NCBI GenBank assembly: GCA_018267725.1
Contig: JAFDXY010000020.1
Coordinates: 62,001 to 126,000 of the forward strand
DNA: 64,000 nucleotides
Source: Bacteroidota bacterium
Lineage (GTDB): Bacteria; Bacteroidota; Bacteroidia; Chitinophagales; Chitinophagaceae
Direction: 5' to 3'
Shown: one piece after another, positions 25,745 to 34,331 of the stretch
Layout of the letters: every line of letters begins with the position of its first letter
Numbering within the stretch: the stretch's first letter is position 1
Position numbers and translations under genes: made by a program
The notes under the pieces: generated by a model
Seen by the model: only the letters and a program-made list of their open reading frames with translations
Told to the model about the DNA's origin: nothing
Database searches by the model: none

Positions 25745-25752
25745 TATATTTG
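25745..25752 (+). promoter_or_regulatory. Candidate -7 element (TATATTTG) for the 25772 gene
   Basis: TATATTTG lies 19 bases before the start codon of a conserved small protein and matches TAnnTTTG. Confidence 0.5.
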
Positions 25753-25771
25753 AGGTATAAATAATTCGTAC

Positions 25772-26041
25772 ATGAAAGCTACTCAAAACACGTTAGATAA
25801 GTTAGAAGATATTTTAGGAGAAAGCGGATACGTTGTTCGTTATGAGCGTGGTACTTTTCAAAGCGGTTGGTGTATTTTAGAAGCAAAAAAAATTGTAGTG
25901 CTTAATAAATTTTTAGATACAGAAGCCAGAATAAACACAATGCTTGAATTAATACCGCAACTTAATATTGAAATAGATAAACTTACACACGAAAGTCAAA
26001 AATTGTATGAGCATGTTTTAGCAAATGCAGTTTTGGTATAA
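25772..26041 (+). CDS. Small conserved hypothetical protein
   Basis: This 89-residue soluble protein has no signal or membrane segment. It begins MKATQNTLDKLEDILGESGYVVRYERGTF and looks like a beta hairpin with a helical C-terminus (LELIPQLNIEIDKLTHESQKLYEHV). I recall similar unnamed proteins in other Bacteroidota beside a metallo-beta-lactamase-fold gene, but I cannot assign a function. It is 44 bases upstream of that hydrolase here and may be co-transcribed with it. Confidence 0.75.
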   Translation: MKATQNTLDKLEDILGESGYVVRYERGTFQSGWCILEAKKIVVLNKFLDTEARINTMLELIPQLNIEIDKLTHESQKLYEHVLANAVLV

Positions 26042-26074
26042 ATAATTTAAATTCATCAATTACTTTTTAGCTTG

Positions 26075-26082
26075 TAGATTTG
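26075..26082 (+). promoter_or_regulatory. Candidate -7 element (TAGATTTG) three bases before the hydrolase GTG
   Basis: TAGATTTG ends three bases before GTG at 26086. If used, the mRNA would be leaderless. It could also be chance, because the gene may be read from the 25745 promoter. Confidence 0.35.
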
Positions 26083-26085
26083 TTT

Positions 26086-26865
26086 GTGACTACTCCGTTA
26101 AACATTAGTTTTTTAGGTACAGGTACCAGCAGTGGCGTACCTATGATTGGTTGCAGTTGCAATGTTTGTACTTCTAACAACATAAAAGATAAAAGACTTC
26201 GCAGTAGTATTTTAATACAATCTCCGCAAACAACAGTTGTAATAGATACAACTCCAGATTTTCGTTATCAAATGCTACGCATTAATAACAAAAAATTAGA
26301 TGCAGTTGTTTTTACACATGCACATAAAGATCATATTGCAGGGTTAGATGATATAAGAGCATACAACTACTTTCAAAAAAAAGATATGGAAGTGTATGCC
26401 AATGAACTAACTGCACAAGATTTAAAAAGAGATTATTATTATGCTTTTGCCGAAAAAAAATATCCCGGCGTTCCACAAATTAATTTGCATATAATTAATG
26501 AGCAACAATTTCAAGTAAACGATATTCCGTTTCAACCCATAATTGTTTGGCATTTAAAAATGAAAGTATTTGGATACAGAATAGGAAATTTTACATATAT
26601 TACAGATGCAAATAAAATAGACGAAACTGAAAAAGAAAAAATAAAAGGCTCTGAAATATTGGTGTTAAATGCATTAAGAAAAGAAAAACATTTATCGCAT
26701 TTTACATTAAACGAAGCAGTAGCTTTGGCAGAAGAATTACAAATACCAAAAGTTTATTTTACACATATTAGCCATCAGTTAGGCAAACACGAAGAAATAA
26801 ATAAACAATTACCTAAGCATATTTCTTTAGCTTACGATGGTTTAAGTTTTACTACGCATATATAA
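26086..26865 (+). CDS. Metallo-beta-lactamase-fold hydrolase (PhnP-like)
   Basis: This 259-residue metal-dependent hydrolase is of the MBL fold. It starts at GTG (an upstream in-frame TTG at 26080 is the alternative). Key motifs are FLGTGTSSGVPMIGCSCNVC at the start, FTHAHKDHIAGLDDIR for the HxHxDH metal site, VWHLKMKVFGYRIG, YITDANKID and FTHISHQLG. The GTSSGVPxxGCxCxVC start and ITDANxID pattern resemble PhnP-type cyclic-phosphodiesterases and related proteins; in many Bacteroidota they lack a named substrate. It is followed 29 bases later by the broken helix-hairpin-helix gene. Confidence 0.88.
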   Translation: MTTPLNISFLGTGTSSGVPMIGCSCNVCTSNNIKDKRLRSSILIQSPQTTVVIDTTPDFRYQMLRINNKKLDAVVFTHAHKDHIAGLDDIRAYNYFQKKDMEVYANELTAQDLKRDYYYAFAEKKYPGVPQINLHIINEQQFQVNDIPFQPIIVWHLKMKVFGYRIGNFTYITDANKIDETEKEKIKGSEILVLNALRKEKHLSHFTLNEAVALAEELQIPKVYFTHISHQLGKHEEINKQLPKHISLAYDGLSFTTHI

Positions 26866-26894
26866 TACTCCGCTAAAATTTTAAACTATGGAGT

Positions 26895-27791
26895 ATGAAA
26901 AATTTTGTAAAAGATTATTTTACGTTTTCGCGTAAAGAAAGAGTTGCATTAATTATTCTTATACTATTAATAAGCATTTTTATTGTGCTACCTTATGTTA
27001 TTCCTTTTAAAAAGAATGCACCTTTAATTAATGAGAACCTGCAACAGCAAGTAAAACTTCTACTTGTAAAAGATTCGTTGCCAAATAATAACTTGGCTGA
27101 AAATGAAACTTCAAACGAAAATTCTTTTAGTAAAAACTCATCTTATGCAATGTTTGAATTTAATCCCAATACAATTAATGAAGAAGGTTGGAAAAAATTA
27201 GGTTTGAAAGATAAAACAATAAAAACCATTTTAAATTACAGAAGCAAAGGTGGAAAATTTAAAACTGCAGAAGACATTAGAAAAATTTGGGGATTAAAAA
27301 AAGAAGATGCTGATAGAATAATTCCTTATGCAAAAATTGAAAGCAAAACAAACAATATTCTAAACACAAAAGAAGGTGCAATCAAATCAACTGTAAAGAT
27401 TGATATAAATATTGCTACTCCGCAAGAGTGGTTTACTATTCCTAATATGGATAGAAGTCTTGCTTATAAAATTATTAAGTATAAAGAAAAATTAGGAGGA
27501 TTTTTAACTATACAACAAGTTAAAGAAACTTATGGTTTAACAGATTCTTTATTTAAAATTATTGAGCCCTACTTAATACTTCAAACAACAAATATTAAAA
27601 AAATAAATATTAATATGGCAGATGATTATACTTGATCAAATCATCCATACATTAATAAAGATGTTGCCAAAGCTATTATTATTTATAGAGCACAACACGG
27701 AGATTATACAAAAATAGACGACATAAAAAAAATTGTATTTATTAAAGACGAACTCTATAATAAAATTGCACCTTATTTGGCAGTTGAGTAA
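26895..27791 (+). pseudogene. ComEA-like helix-hairpin-helix membrane protein interrupted by in-frame TGA
   Basis: This gene encodes a membrane-anchored protein with helix-hairpin-helix DNA-binding motifs. Residues 1-15 are cytoplasmic, then a transmembrane helix (VALIILILLISIFIVLPYVIPF). Three HhH-type units follow (EEGWKKLGLKDKTIKTILNYR; INIATPQEWFTIPNMDRSLA; ININMADDYT then NHPYINKDVAKAIIIYR). A TGA at 27633-27635 (codon 247) breaks the third unit. The same frame then stays open for 51 more codons with clear homology (AIIIYRAQHGDYTKIDDIKK and NKIAPYL) and ends in TAA at 27789-27791. The TGA falls where a Leu is usual, so one change from TTA would explain it. A 246-residue truncated protein could still be made. 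Confidence 0.85.
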
Positions 27792-27930
27792 ACTTTAAAT
27801 GTATAACATAATAAAAGTTTCTAAGCCTAAAAGAATACGAATACAGAATATTTTAAAAGATATACAAAATGAAATTTGGTAGAATAGAAAATCATACTAT
27901 TTTTGTTTAAAGCTAACATTTGTTAGTTTT

Positions 27931-27938
27931 TAATTTTG
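27931..27938 (+). promoter_or_regulatory. Candidate -7 element (TAATTTTG) for the acyl-CoA dehydrogenase
   Basis: TAATTTTG matches TAnnTTTG. It lies 67 bases before the start codon, so the mRNA would have a leader that includes the hairpin at 27960-27986. Confidence 0.45.
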
Positions 27939-27959
27939 GCCTTTTACGATTGCTGACCT

Positions 27960-27986
27960 CAACCCTGCAAACAATTTGCAGGGTTG
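27960..27986. other. Perfect 12-bp hairpin in the acyl-CoA dehydrogenase leader
   Basis: CAACCCTGCAAA pairs perfectly with TTTGCAGGGTTG around a three-base loop, 19 bases before the start codon. Without a T-run it could be a terminator of the broken HhH gene, an mRNA-stabilising leader hairpin or an attenuator. Confidence 0.6.
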
Positions 27987-28005
27987 TTACTTTAAAACTT
28001 ATAGA

Positions 28006-29145
28006 ATGAATTTTGCTTCATCAGAATTAACACAACAAGTTGCACAAACAGCTAAAGATTTTGCACAACAACATATTTTACCACATGTAATGCAGTGGGA
28101 TGAAACACAAGAATTTCCCGTTCAAACATTTAAACAATTAGGGCAATTAGGTTTAATGGGTGTATTAGTACCCGAAGCTTATGGCGGTGCAGGTCTAGGT
28201 TATTTTGAGTATGTTTCAATTATTAAAGAAATTTCTAAAGTGTGTGGCTCTGTGGGTTTAAGTTTGGCTGCACACAATTCTCTTTGCACCAATCATATAT
28301 TAACTTTTGGTAATGAATATCAAAAGAAAAAATATTTACCAAAATTAGCAAGCGGCGAATTTATAGGAGCATGGGGTTTAACCGAAGCCAATACCGGAAG
28401 TGATGCAGGCAATATGCAAACAATTGCCATAAAAGATGGAAGTAATTGGATTATTAACGGAACCAAATGTTGGATAACACATGGCAAAAGTGGAGATGTT
28501 GCTGTAGTTATTTGCAGAACAGGAGAACCACATACAAGCGGCAACAGCACTGCATTTATAATTGAAAGAGGAACCAAAGGTTTTAATGCAGGAAAGAAAG
28601 AAAATAAATTAGGAATGCGTGCAAGCGAAACAGCAGAAATGATATTTGATAATTGTATAATAAGTGATGAGCAACGTTTGGGCGAAGTAGGAGATGGTTT
28701 CAGACAATCATTAAAAATATTAGATGGCGGCAGAATTTCAATTGCGGCATTAGCCGTTGGTATTGCACAAGGTGCATACGAGGCTGCAATTAAATATGCA
28801 AAAGAACGCCATCAGTTTGGGCAGCCCATTGCTAATTTTCAAGGCATAAGTTTTAAGCTGGCAGATATGGCAACAGAAATTGCTGCTGCAGATTTATTAT
28901 TACTACAAGCCTGCGATTTAAAAGAACGCCACGAAAAACTTACCAAGCAAAGTGCTATGGCAAAATATTATTGTAGCGAGGTTGCTGTAAAAGTTGCTAA
29001 CGATGCAGTACAAATTTTTGGCGGCTACGGTTATACTAAAGATTTTCCGGTAGAAAAATTTTACCGAGACGCCAAATTATGCACCATTGGCGAGGGCACC
29101 AGCGAAATTCAAAAAATTGTTATTGCCAGAAATGTGTTAAGTTAA
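28006..29145 (+). CDS. Acyl-CoA dehydrogenase (short-chain type)
   Basis: This FAD enzyme oxidises acyl-CoA to trans-2-enoyl-CoA in fatty- or branched-chain-acid degradation. The 379 residues match the family. Motifs include LGQLGLMGVLVPEAYGGAGL, GSDAGNMQTIA for FAD/substrate loops, GTKCWITHG, LGMRASETAEM, YAKERHQFGQPIANFQ and the end ICTIGEGTSEIQ-like TIGEGTSEIQKIVIARNVL, whose Glu before GTSEIQ is the catalytic base. The start at MNFASSEL is preferred over an extension that overlaps the leader hairpin. No partner enoyl-CoA hydratase or ETF gene is adjacent. Confidence 0.94.
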   Translation: MNFASSELTQQVAQTAKDFAQQHILPHVMQWDETQEFPVQTFKQLGQLGLMGVLVPEAYGGAGLGYFEYVSIIKEISKVCGSVGLSLAAHNSLCTNHILTFGNEYQKKKYLPKLASGEFIGAWGLTEANTGSDAGNMQTIAIKDGSNWIINGTKCWITHGKSGDVAVVICRTGEPHTSGNSTAFIIERGTKGFNAGKKENKLGMRASETAEMIFDNCIISDEQRLGEVGDGFRQSLKILDGGRISIAALAVGIAQGAYEAAIKYAKERHQFGQPIANFQGISFKLADMATEIAAADLLLLQACDLKERHEKLTKQSAMAKYYCSEVAVKVANDAVQIFGGYGYTKDFPVEKFYRDAKLCTIGEGTSEIQKIVIARNVLS

Positions 29146-29171
29146 TTGCATGAGCCAAGCAATAGAATAAT

Positions 29172-29208
29172 TATTAAACTTTTCTTGCGTCGCACACTTG
29201 TACTTTCT
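29172..29208 (+). repeat. Dispersed repeat (TTGCGTCGCACACTTGT core), copy 2
   Basis: This copy begins 27 bases after the acyl-CoA dehydrogenase stop and has the same orientation as copy 1 at 25592. It lies between two convergent genes. Confidence 0.75.
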
Positions 29209-29224
29209 GTTCTTTTAGTAGCAA

Positions 29225-29368
29225 TTAACCTTGAAACAATTTATCAACCGCACCGGCCATCATCGGAAATTTTTCTTTTACAAAACCAGCAACGGCTTCT
29301 AATGCTTTTTGTGCTTGCTCTGGTGTAACGTTAGCTTCAGTACAAATTTTTTCAATTAACTCGTTCAT
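29225..29368 (-). CDS. Small helical protein (47 residues) coupled to uvrC
   Basis: This short frame has ATG at 29366-29368 and TAA at 29225-29227. Its start lies three bases after the uvrC stop, so it is the last gene of that operon and translation may be coupled. It reads MNELIEKICTEANVTPEQAQ, then KALEAVAGFVKEKFPMM, then AGAVDKLFQG. The pattern of a helix, a VTPEQAQKAL turn and FVKEKFP resembles small DUF2267/DUF2780-like proteins in many bacteria that share an 'ELI..I....GI...QA..AV..V..FLK.K.P' layout. I cannot name its function. Codon use is normal for the genome. Confidence 0.75.
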   Translation of the reverse strand: MNELIEKICTEANVTPEQAQKALEAVAGFVKEKFPMMAGAVDKLFQG

Positions 29369-29371
29369 AAA

Positions 29372-31183
29372 TTATAATTTAGTATTATTAAAATATTGTT
29401 TAATTAATTCTGCTTTTGCGTTTCCTATTATTGTTGCAATTTCTTCTTTTGTTTTTTCTTTAATATTTTTTACAGATTTGAATGTTTTTAATAATTGATT
29501 GGCTGTTTCTTTTCCTATACCTTTAATATTTTCCAATTCATTTTTAAAAGTTCCTTTTGAGCGTTTGTTTCTATGAAAGGTAATACCAAAGCGGTGTACT
29601 TCATCTCTTACTCTGCGAATTAATTTTAAACTATTACTATCCCAAGGTAGTTTTATAGATTGCTTATCTCCGGCAAAAAATATTTCTTCTTCATTTTTTG
29701 CTAAACCAACTAAGGTTAATTTTCCTGTTAAATTTAAATCGTGTATAGCTTCTAATGCAGCACCCAATTGTCCTTTACCGCCATCAATAATAACTAATTG
29801 AGGAAAAGGTTGTTGTTCTTCTTTTAAACGTTTATATCTTCTATAAACAACTTCTTTCATGGTTGCAAAATCATTAATACCTTCAACTGTTTTTACATTA
29901 AAATGTCTGTAATCTTTTTTGCTTGGTAGTCCGTTTTTAAAACAAACCATTGCAGATACAGGAAAACTTCCTTGAAAATTAGAATTATCAAAACATTCAA
30001 TATGCGTTGGTGTTTCGTGTAGTTGTAAATAATTTTTTAGTTCAACTAATATATTTTCTTTTTCACTATCTGTTTTTTCTTCTAAATGCAAAATTTTTTT
30101 CTTTTTAATTTCTGCTTTAAAATAGTTTACGTTTTTAATTGATAAATCGAGCAGCTTTTTTTTATCGCCGCTTTTAGGTATGGTTATAATAATATTTTTT
30201 TCGGCATATTCAATTTCAAAAGGCACAATAATTTCATTTGAAAGGCTGTTAAAAGTTTCTCGTAAATTACTAATGGCATAACTTAAAACTTCTTGTTCTG
30301 TTTCTTCTAAATGCGTTTGCAATGGTACTGTATGTGTTTGCACAATAGTTCCGTTTTGTACCATTAAATAATTTACATAAGCAATATCTTCATCTTTTAA
30401 AATTGAAAATACATCTACATTGGTTAGATGTTTGCTTACAATAACAGAACGTGCCTGATAACTTTCTAAATACTCTATTTTTTTCCTTACCATTTCCGCT
30501 TTCTCAAATGCAAGCCTGGCAACATATTGCTGCATTTCATTTTTATAATAATTTATAATACCCGATAAATTTCCTTTTAAAATTTCTTTAATATGTTGTA
30601 ACCCTTCTGCATAATCAGTTGTTGTTTGTAACCCTTCGCAAGGGCCTTTGCAATTACCTAAATGATATTCTAAACAAACTTTAAATTTTTTCTTAGCAAT
30701 ATTGTTTTCAGTAAGATTGAGCTTGCATGTTCTTAACGGAATAAATTGCTTAATAAATTCCAACAACTCTCTTAGTTTTCCGGTAGATGTAAATGGGCCA
30801 AGGTATTCAGAGCCATCATTTATTTTTTTTCTTGTTAAAAATACTCTGGGAAAAGGCTCTTTTTTTATTACAATATATGGGTATGTTTTATCGTCTTTTA
30901 AATTAATATTAAATAATGGGCGAAATTGTTTTATTAAAGAATTTTCTAATAAGAATGCATCTTGTTCAGAATCTACAATAGTAAATTCTATATGATGAAT
31001 ACGTTTAACAAGCTCGTGTGTTTTGTATGATGAATGTGTTTTACTGAAGTACGAACTAATTCTTTTTCGCAAACTTTTTGCTTTGCCTACATATAATAAT
31101 TCTGCATCTGCACTAAAGTATTTGTATATACCAGGTTGCAGTGGAAGTGTTGGTGCTATTTTTTGAAACTCGTTACTTGTCAT
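29372..31183 (-). CDS. uvrC: Excinuclease ABC subunit UvrC
   Basis: UvrC makes both incisions around bulky DNA lesions in nucleotide-excision repair with UvrA and UvrB. The 603 residues carry an N-terminal GIY-YIG nuclease (LPLQPGIYKYFSADAELLYVGKAKSLRKR), the Cys-rich/UvrBC region (CLEYHLGNCKGPC and FEKAEMVRKKIEYLES), an RNase H-like endonuclease domain (IECFDNSNFQGSFPVSAMVCF, VIIDGGKGQLGAAL, and DEVHRFGITFHR) and a C-terminal HhH (LENIKGIGKETANQLL). The start overlaps the end of the lipoprotein gene upstream by 11 bases, which suggests one operon. Confidence 0.97.
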   Translation of the reverse strand: MTSNEFQKIAPTLPLQPGIYKYFSADAELLYVGKAKSLRKRISSYFSKTHSSYKTHELVKRIHHIEFTIVDSEQDAFLLENSLIKQFRPLFNINLKDDKTYPYIVIKKEPFPRVFLTRKKINDGSEYLGPFTSTGKLRELLEFIKQFIPLRTCKLNLTENNIAKKKFKVCLEYHLGNCKGPCEGLQTTTDYAEGLQHIKEILKGNLSGIINYYKNEMQQYVARLAFEKAEMVRKKIEYLESYQARSVIVSKHLTNVDVFSILKDEDIAYVNYLMVQNGTIVQTHTVPLQTHLEETEQEVLSYAISNLRETFNSLSNEIIVPFEIEYAEKNIIITIPKSGDKKKLLDLSIKNVNYFKAEIKKKKILHLEEKTDSEKENILVELKNYLQLHETPTHIECFDNSNFQGSFPVSAMVCFKNGLPSKKDYRHFNVKTVEGINDFATMKEVVYRRYKRLKEEQQPFPQLVIIDGGKGQLGAALEAIHDLNLTGKLTLVGLAKNEEEIFFAGDKQSIKLPWDSNSLKLIRRVRDEVHRFGITFHRNKRSKGTFKNELENIKGIGKETANQLLKTFKSVKNIKEKTKEEIATIIGNAKAELIKQYFNNTKL

Positions 31184-31751
31184 TCCAACTTACAATTATT
31201 GTTTCTATTGTTTCGGGCAAATTTTCTTTTTTTATAGAACTATTTATACTAAAACTTTTTTCTGCATTCCAAGTTAGTTGTTGGCTTATAGTTGAATTTT
31301 TATTTGTATTAATTGCTGTTATAAAAATGTTTTTTAATTTATTGGTTTCATCGTTTAATAAAATTATTACACTTCTTACGGGCAAAGTATCGCGTAAAGC
31401 ATCGTATGTAAAAGTTATGCTTTTGGTAGATAAATCGTTAAATAAAGATGGCTTGTATAAAGTATGTAACTGAGGCTGCATAATGCTTTTCGATAAAAAA
31501 ATATTTGCTAACGTTAAAAACTCTTTTGTGTTTATTACAACTGAATCTTTTAAAATTTTATTCTCGTAAGTTTTTTTTATAATTAAGTAAGGAGTTTTTT
31601 GTACGTCTTCAATATCGGTACTTAAATAATCATTTACCGGGAAAAAAGCAGTAGTGTCTGTATTTATTTGCTGTGTATTTTTTTCACTTTTGTTATTGTT
31701 ACAACTTGCTAATACAATAACTATTAAAATGGTAAAATGTAATTGCTTCAT
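31173..31751 (-). CDS. Hypothetical lipoprotein upstream of uvrC
   Basis: This 192-residue protein has a lipoprotein signal with the lipobox in VLASCNNN (Cys about 17). The mature region is rich in T, N and K and probably beta-structured (TTAFFPVNDYLSTDIEDVQKTPYLIIKK, WNAEKSFSINSSI). I recognise no domain. It overlaps the uvrC start by 11 bases and sits 40 bases after a sigma-factor-linked barrel gene. That suggests a transcript running from the sigma-factor gene through uvrC. Confidence 0.7.
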   Translation of the reverse strand: MKQLHFTILIVIVLASCNNNKSEKNTQQINTDTTAFFPVNDYLSTDIEDVQKTPYLIIKKTYENKILKDSVVINTKEFLTLANIFLSKSIMQPQLHTLYKPSLFNDLSTKSITFTYDALRDTLPVRSVIILLNDETNKLKNIFITAINTNKNSTISQQLTWNAEKSFSINSSIKKENLPETIETIIVSWNDK

Positions 31752-31791
31752 GCAACAAAATTATTGGCATGTAAATATTAGAAAAAAATAT

Positions 31792-33198
31792 TTAGAAAGA
31801 TTTGCTAATACCGAATTTAATTCCGTAATCTAAACGATGTTCTTTAATAGAATATAAATCGTTATAAGTAGGTAAGTGTTGGTAGCGTATTTGCGGACCG
31901 AAAAATAATTTACTTTCGTTGTTTAAATAATAACTGAATAATAATTCTCCGCTGCTGTTATAATTCCATTTGCGAAAAAACGATTCGCCATTTGCGTAAT
32001 ATTTATAATCGTTTGATATCATGTAAATATTTTTATTTAATGTAAATGTTGGTTGAATGCTACCGCCAATACTTACACCAAATTTTTTCAATTGTATAAC
32101 ATTCCATTCAAACCCAATTGGTATAGAAAGTTGATAAAGTTTATTATCTAATTTGGTAGAACTGTTACCGTTGTTTACATTGCTAAATGCTGAAAGAAAA
32201 CTAATAGAATCTAAATGATTATTTTGTACAAATGCAAAAGTTGCCATTCCCCAATTGTTATTTGCATCTATATAATATTGCCTCATATTAAATTGCAGAC
32301 CCGTTTTAATAGAAAAGTTTTTGGTTAAATTGTATGATACACCCAAGCCAAGTTCTAAACCCAAGGCTGGCTTATGTTTTACAGCGTTGTTTACATTTGT
32401 ATTGGTAGATAAATAATACGGTGCTTCATCTTCTAATTTTCTGTAACTAACAGAAGGAGTAGCATATAATTGCCAACTAAACTTATTAATACCTTTTGTT
32501 GTTTTTGTTTTATTTGCTCCAAATGCTTTTATATAATCATCTGCATTGTTATTAACGTTTTCGTTAGCAATACTTTCATTAATATTAGGAAGATTGCTTT
32601 TTCTTGTAACAGTAGATTTATTATAATTATTGTTATCTATAATTGGGTTAAAGCTAACCTCATTATTAAATAAATTGTTTTCTGTAATAACTGTTGGTGT
32701 AGAAGAAACTGTTATTTGTTTCTTTGGTAAAACCGATGGTGTGTTAGCTATAGTTAATAATGCTGTATTATTTAAATTAGGTTTTGTTATTGCAAAAGCA
32801 GAGGTTTCATCTTTAAGTAATTGTACTTCTTCGTTTATTGCTTTTAATGTTTGTTGTGTGTAACGATTAGGGTTTATTTGGTTTACAAAATCTTCATTAT
32901 TTGCTATAATATTGTTTGTTTGTTTTTCTGAAAGAGTATTGTTTCCTGTTGTGTTAAAAGCTTGATATGGCATAGCTTTCAACAAAATATTTTTTGGTGG
33001 ATAATTTAAAAAAGTAATTACACCAAGGCTTATTATAATTAATAAAGAAGCAATTGTTAAAGCAGGCCAAGATCTGTTACCGTGTATTTCTGTACGTATG
33101 TTTTCCCATACGGTTTCAGATGGATACATTTTTTGGTTTTCGGTTTCATCTTGTAACCATTGCTCAAACTTATCGTTTATGTTGTTTGTGCTTCTCAT
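31792..33198 (-). CDS. Outer-membrane beta-barrel protein with an anti-sigma-like N-terminal anchor
   Basis: This 468-residue protein starts with a cytoplasmic region containing FEQWLQDETENQKMYPSETVWENIRTE, one transmembrane helix (ALTIASLLIIISLGVITFL), a long Asn/Thr-rich linker (about 90-235) and a C-terminal PorT-like outer-membrane barrel (about 240-468; LELGLGVSYNLTKNFSIKTGLQFNMRQYY and RLDYGIKFGISKSF). Such proteins commonly follow an ECF sigma gene in Chitinophagaceae and may act as its anti-sigma or sensor. The sigma gene lies 28 bases upstream. The inner-membrane helix and outer-membrane barrel together suggest an envelope-spanning topology. Confidence 0.8.
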   Translation of the reverse strand: MRSTNNINDKFEQWLQDETENQKMYPSETVWENIRTEIHGNRSWPALTIASLLIIISLGVITFLNYPPKNILLKAMPYQAFNTTGNNTLSEKQTNNIIANNEDFVNQINPNRYTQQTLKAINEEVQLLKDETSAFAITKPNLNNTALLTIANTPSVLPKKQITVSSTPTVITENNLFNNEVSFNPIIDNNNYNKSTVTRKSNLPNINESIANENVNNNADDYIKAFGANKTKTTKGINKFSWQLYATPSVSYRKLEDEAPYYLSTNTNVNNAVKHKPALGLELGLGVSYNLTKNFSIKTGLQFNMRQYYIDANNNWGMATFAFVQNNHLDSISFLSAFSNVNNGNSSTKLDNKLYQLSIPIGFEWNVIQLKKFGVSIGGSIQPTFTLNKNIYMISNDYKYYANGESFFRKWNYNSSGELLFSYYLNNESKLFFGPQIRYQHLPTYNDLYSIKEHRLDYGIKFGISKSF

Positions 33199-33226
33199 AA
33201 ATTGCTGTGCAACTGTATTTCAATAT

Positions 33227-33799
33227 TTATATTGTTGCTAAAGTTGCAAATGCATCTGTTGGTTTTTCAATAATTTTCCTTTTAACTAAAATTGTTTCTA
33301 ACATTATTTTTGCTCTGGTAAATTGGCTTCTGCTGGTACTTTCTCCTATTTCTAACATTTGTCCAATTTCTCTATGGCTATAACCTTCAATGGCATATAA
33401 GTTTAAAACAGTTTTATAACCTAATGGTAAAAGCCTAATACATTCTATTATTTGTTTTCCTTGTAAAATAGAAGCAATAGATTCTTCTTTTACCTGAATA
33501 TTTTGTGCGTATTCTAAATTTATATGTTCATTAAATTTTTGATTCTTTTTTAATGAATTAATACAAGTATGCACAATAATTCTTCTTATCCAACCTTCAA
33601 AAACACCCTCATTTCTAAAAGAATGTATTTGAGTAAACACTTTAATAAATGCTTCCTGCAACATATCTTCAGCATCTTCGCGGCTTTGTGCAAACCGATA
33701 ACAAACTGCTAACATTTTAGGGCTATATTTATCATATAACGCTTTTTGTGCAATTGTTTCGTTTTGCAAGCAACCTGCAATTATTGCTTGTTCTGTCAT
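33227..33799 (-). CDS. ECF-type RNA polymerase sigma factor
   Basis: This 190-residue sigma-70 family protein has region 2 (about 20-90; ALYDKYSPKMLAVCYRFAQSREDAEDMLQEAFIKVF) and region 4 (about 120-175; CIRLLPLGYKTVLNLYAIEGYSHREIGQMLEIGESTSRSQFTRAK). No region 1 or 3 is present, as usual for extracytoplasmic-function factors. It heads a minus-strand run through the barrel protein, lipoprotein and uvrC, suggesting an envelope or repair stimulus, though that is an inference. It is divergent from the small secreted protein at 33927 across a 127-base gap. It could be the SigP partner of PorX, but nothing in the sequence shows this. Confidence 0.92.
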   Translation of the reverse strand: MTEQAIIAGCLQNETIAQKALYDKYSPKMLAVCYRFAQSREDAEDMLQEAFIKVFTQIHSFRNEGVFEGWIRRIIVHTCINSLKKNQKFNEHINLEYAQNIQVKEESIASILQGKQIIECIRLLPLGYKTVLNLYAIEGYSHREIGQMLEIGESTSRSQFTRAKIMLETILVKRKIIEKPTDAFATLATI

Positions 33800-33926
33800 G
33801 GGGGAGATAAATTTTATCCCTAAATATAGGACATTCTTATTGGTATTATGCTGCTTATTTTAGATAAAGAGTAATTTTTTTAGGGTAATTCAAGAATCTA
33901 ACTTATTTTGCAACATAGTTTCAAAT

Positions 33927-34265
33927 TTGAAAACAAGAATTTTCATACAAAAAATTACGGCACTATTTCTTTTAGCCGTATTTATATTAGGTATTACTCC
34001 TAAAATTATTTTACACAATTCTATTGCTACACATACAGATGTTGGTATTCTTTGTAAAGATAAATCGCCCGTTACGCATTTTCATGAAGTAGGTATAAAA
34101 TGTAATTGTGATAATTTTGTTGTAGATAATCCCTTTAATGTTATACAGTTTAAAAACGTTGATTTTTATCGGTCTCTTTTTGTAATTCAACAAGAAATTC
34201 CTCCTTCCTACTATTTATCCTTTCATTATTATTTAGCATCATTAAGAGCACCTCCTTTAGTTTAG
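33927..34265 (+). CDS. Small secreted protein with clustered His/Cys upstream of a TonB receptor
   Basis: This 112-residue protein starts at TTG; no ATG is available upstream in frame. It has a signal anchor (ALFLLAVFILGITPKIILHN), then DVGILCKDKSPVTHFHEVGIKCNCDN, with three Cys and two His within about 25 residues. The rest is aromatic-rich. I know no named family, although similar small proteins precede metal-linked TonB receptors in the phylum. It is 66 bases upstream of the ZnuD-like receptor, so a metal-binding or sensing role is a fair guess. Confidence 0.65.
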   Translation: MKTRIFIQKITALFLLAVFILGITPKIILHNSIATHTDVGILCKDKSPVTHFHEVGIKCNCDNFVVDNPFNVIQFKNVDFYRSLFVIQQEIPPSYYLSFHYYLASLRAPPLV

Positions 34266-34331
34266 TCATTTATTATTTTCAATTTATCACTTTTATTTTT
34301 CACTCAATTTATTTGATTAAACATTTTTATA

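Noticed and set aside
27633-27635. Recoding of TGA as Trp or Sec
   Set aside because: queD and the 9775 gene end naturally at TGA, no selenocysteine structure is visible, and the aligned residue is Leu, so a simple nonsense mutation is likelier.
27799-27882. A 27-codon open frame (MYNIIKVSKP start) after the broken helix-hairpin-helix gene
   Set aside because: It is short, has no clear promoter and resembles no family; it is probably chance in AT-rich DNA.
29146-29328. A 60-codon plus-strand frame
   Set aside because: It is antisense to the 47-residue gene, contains the dispersed repeat and has no protein-like features.
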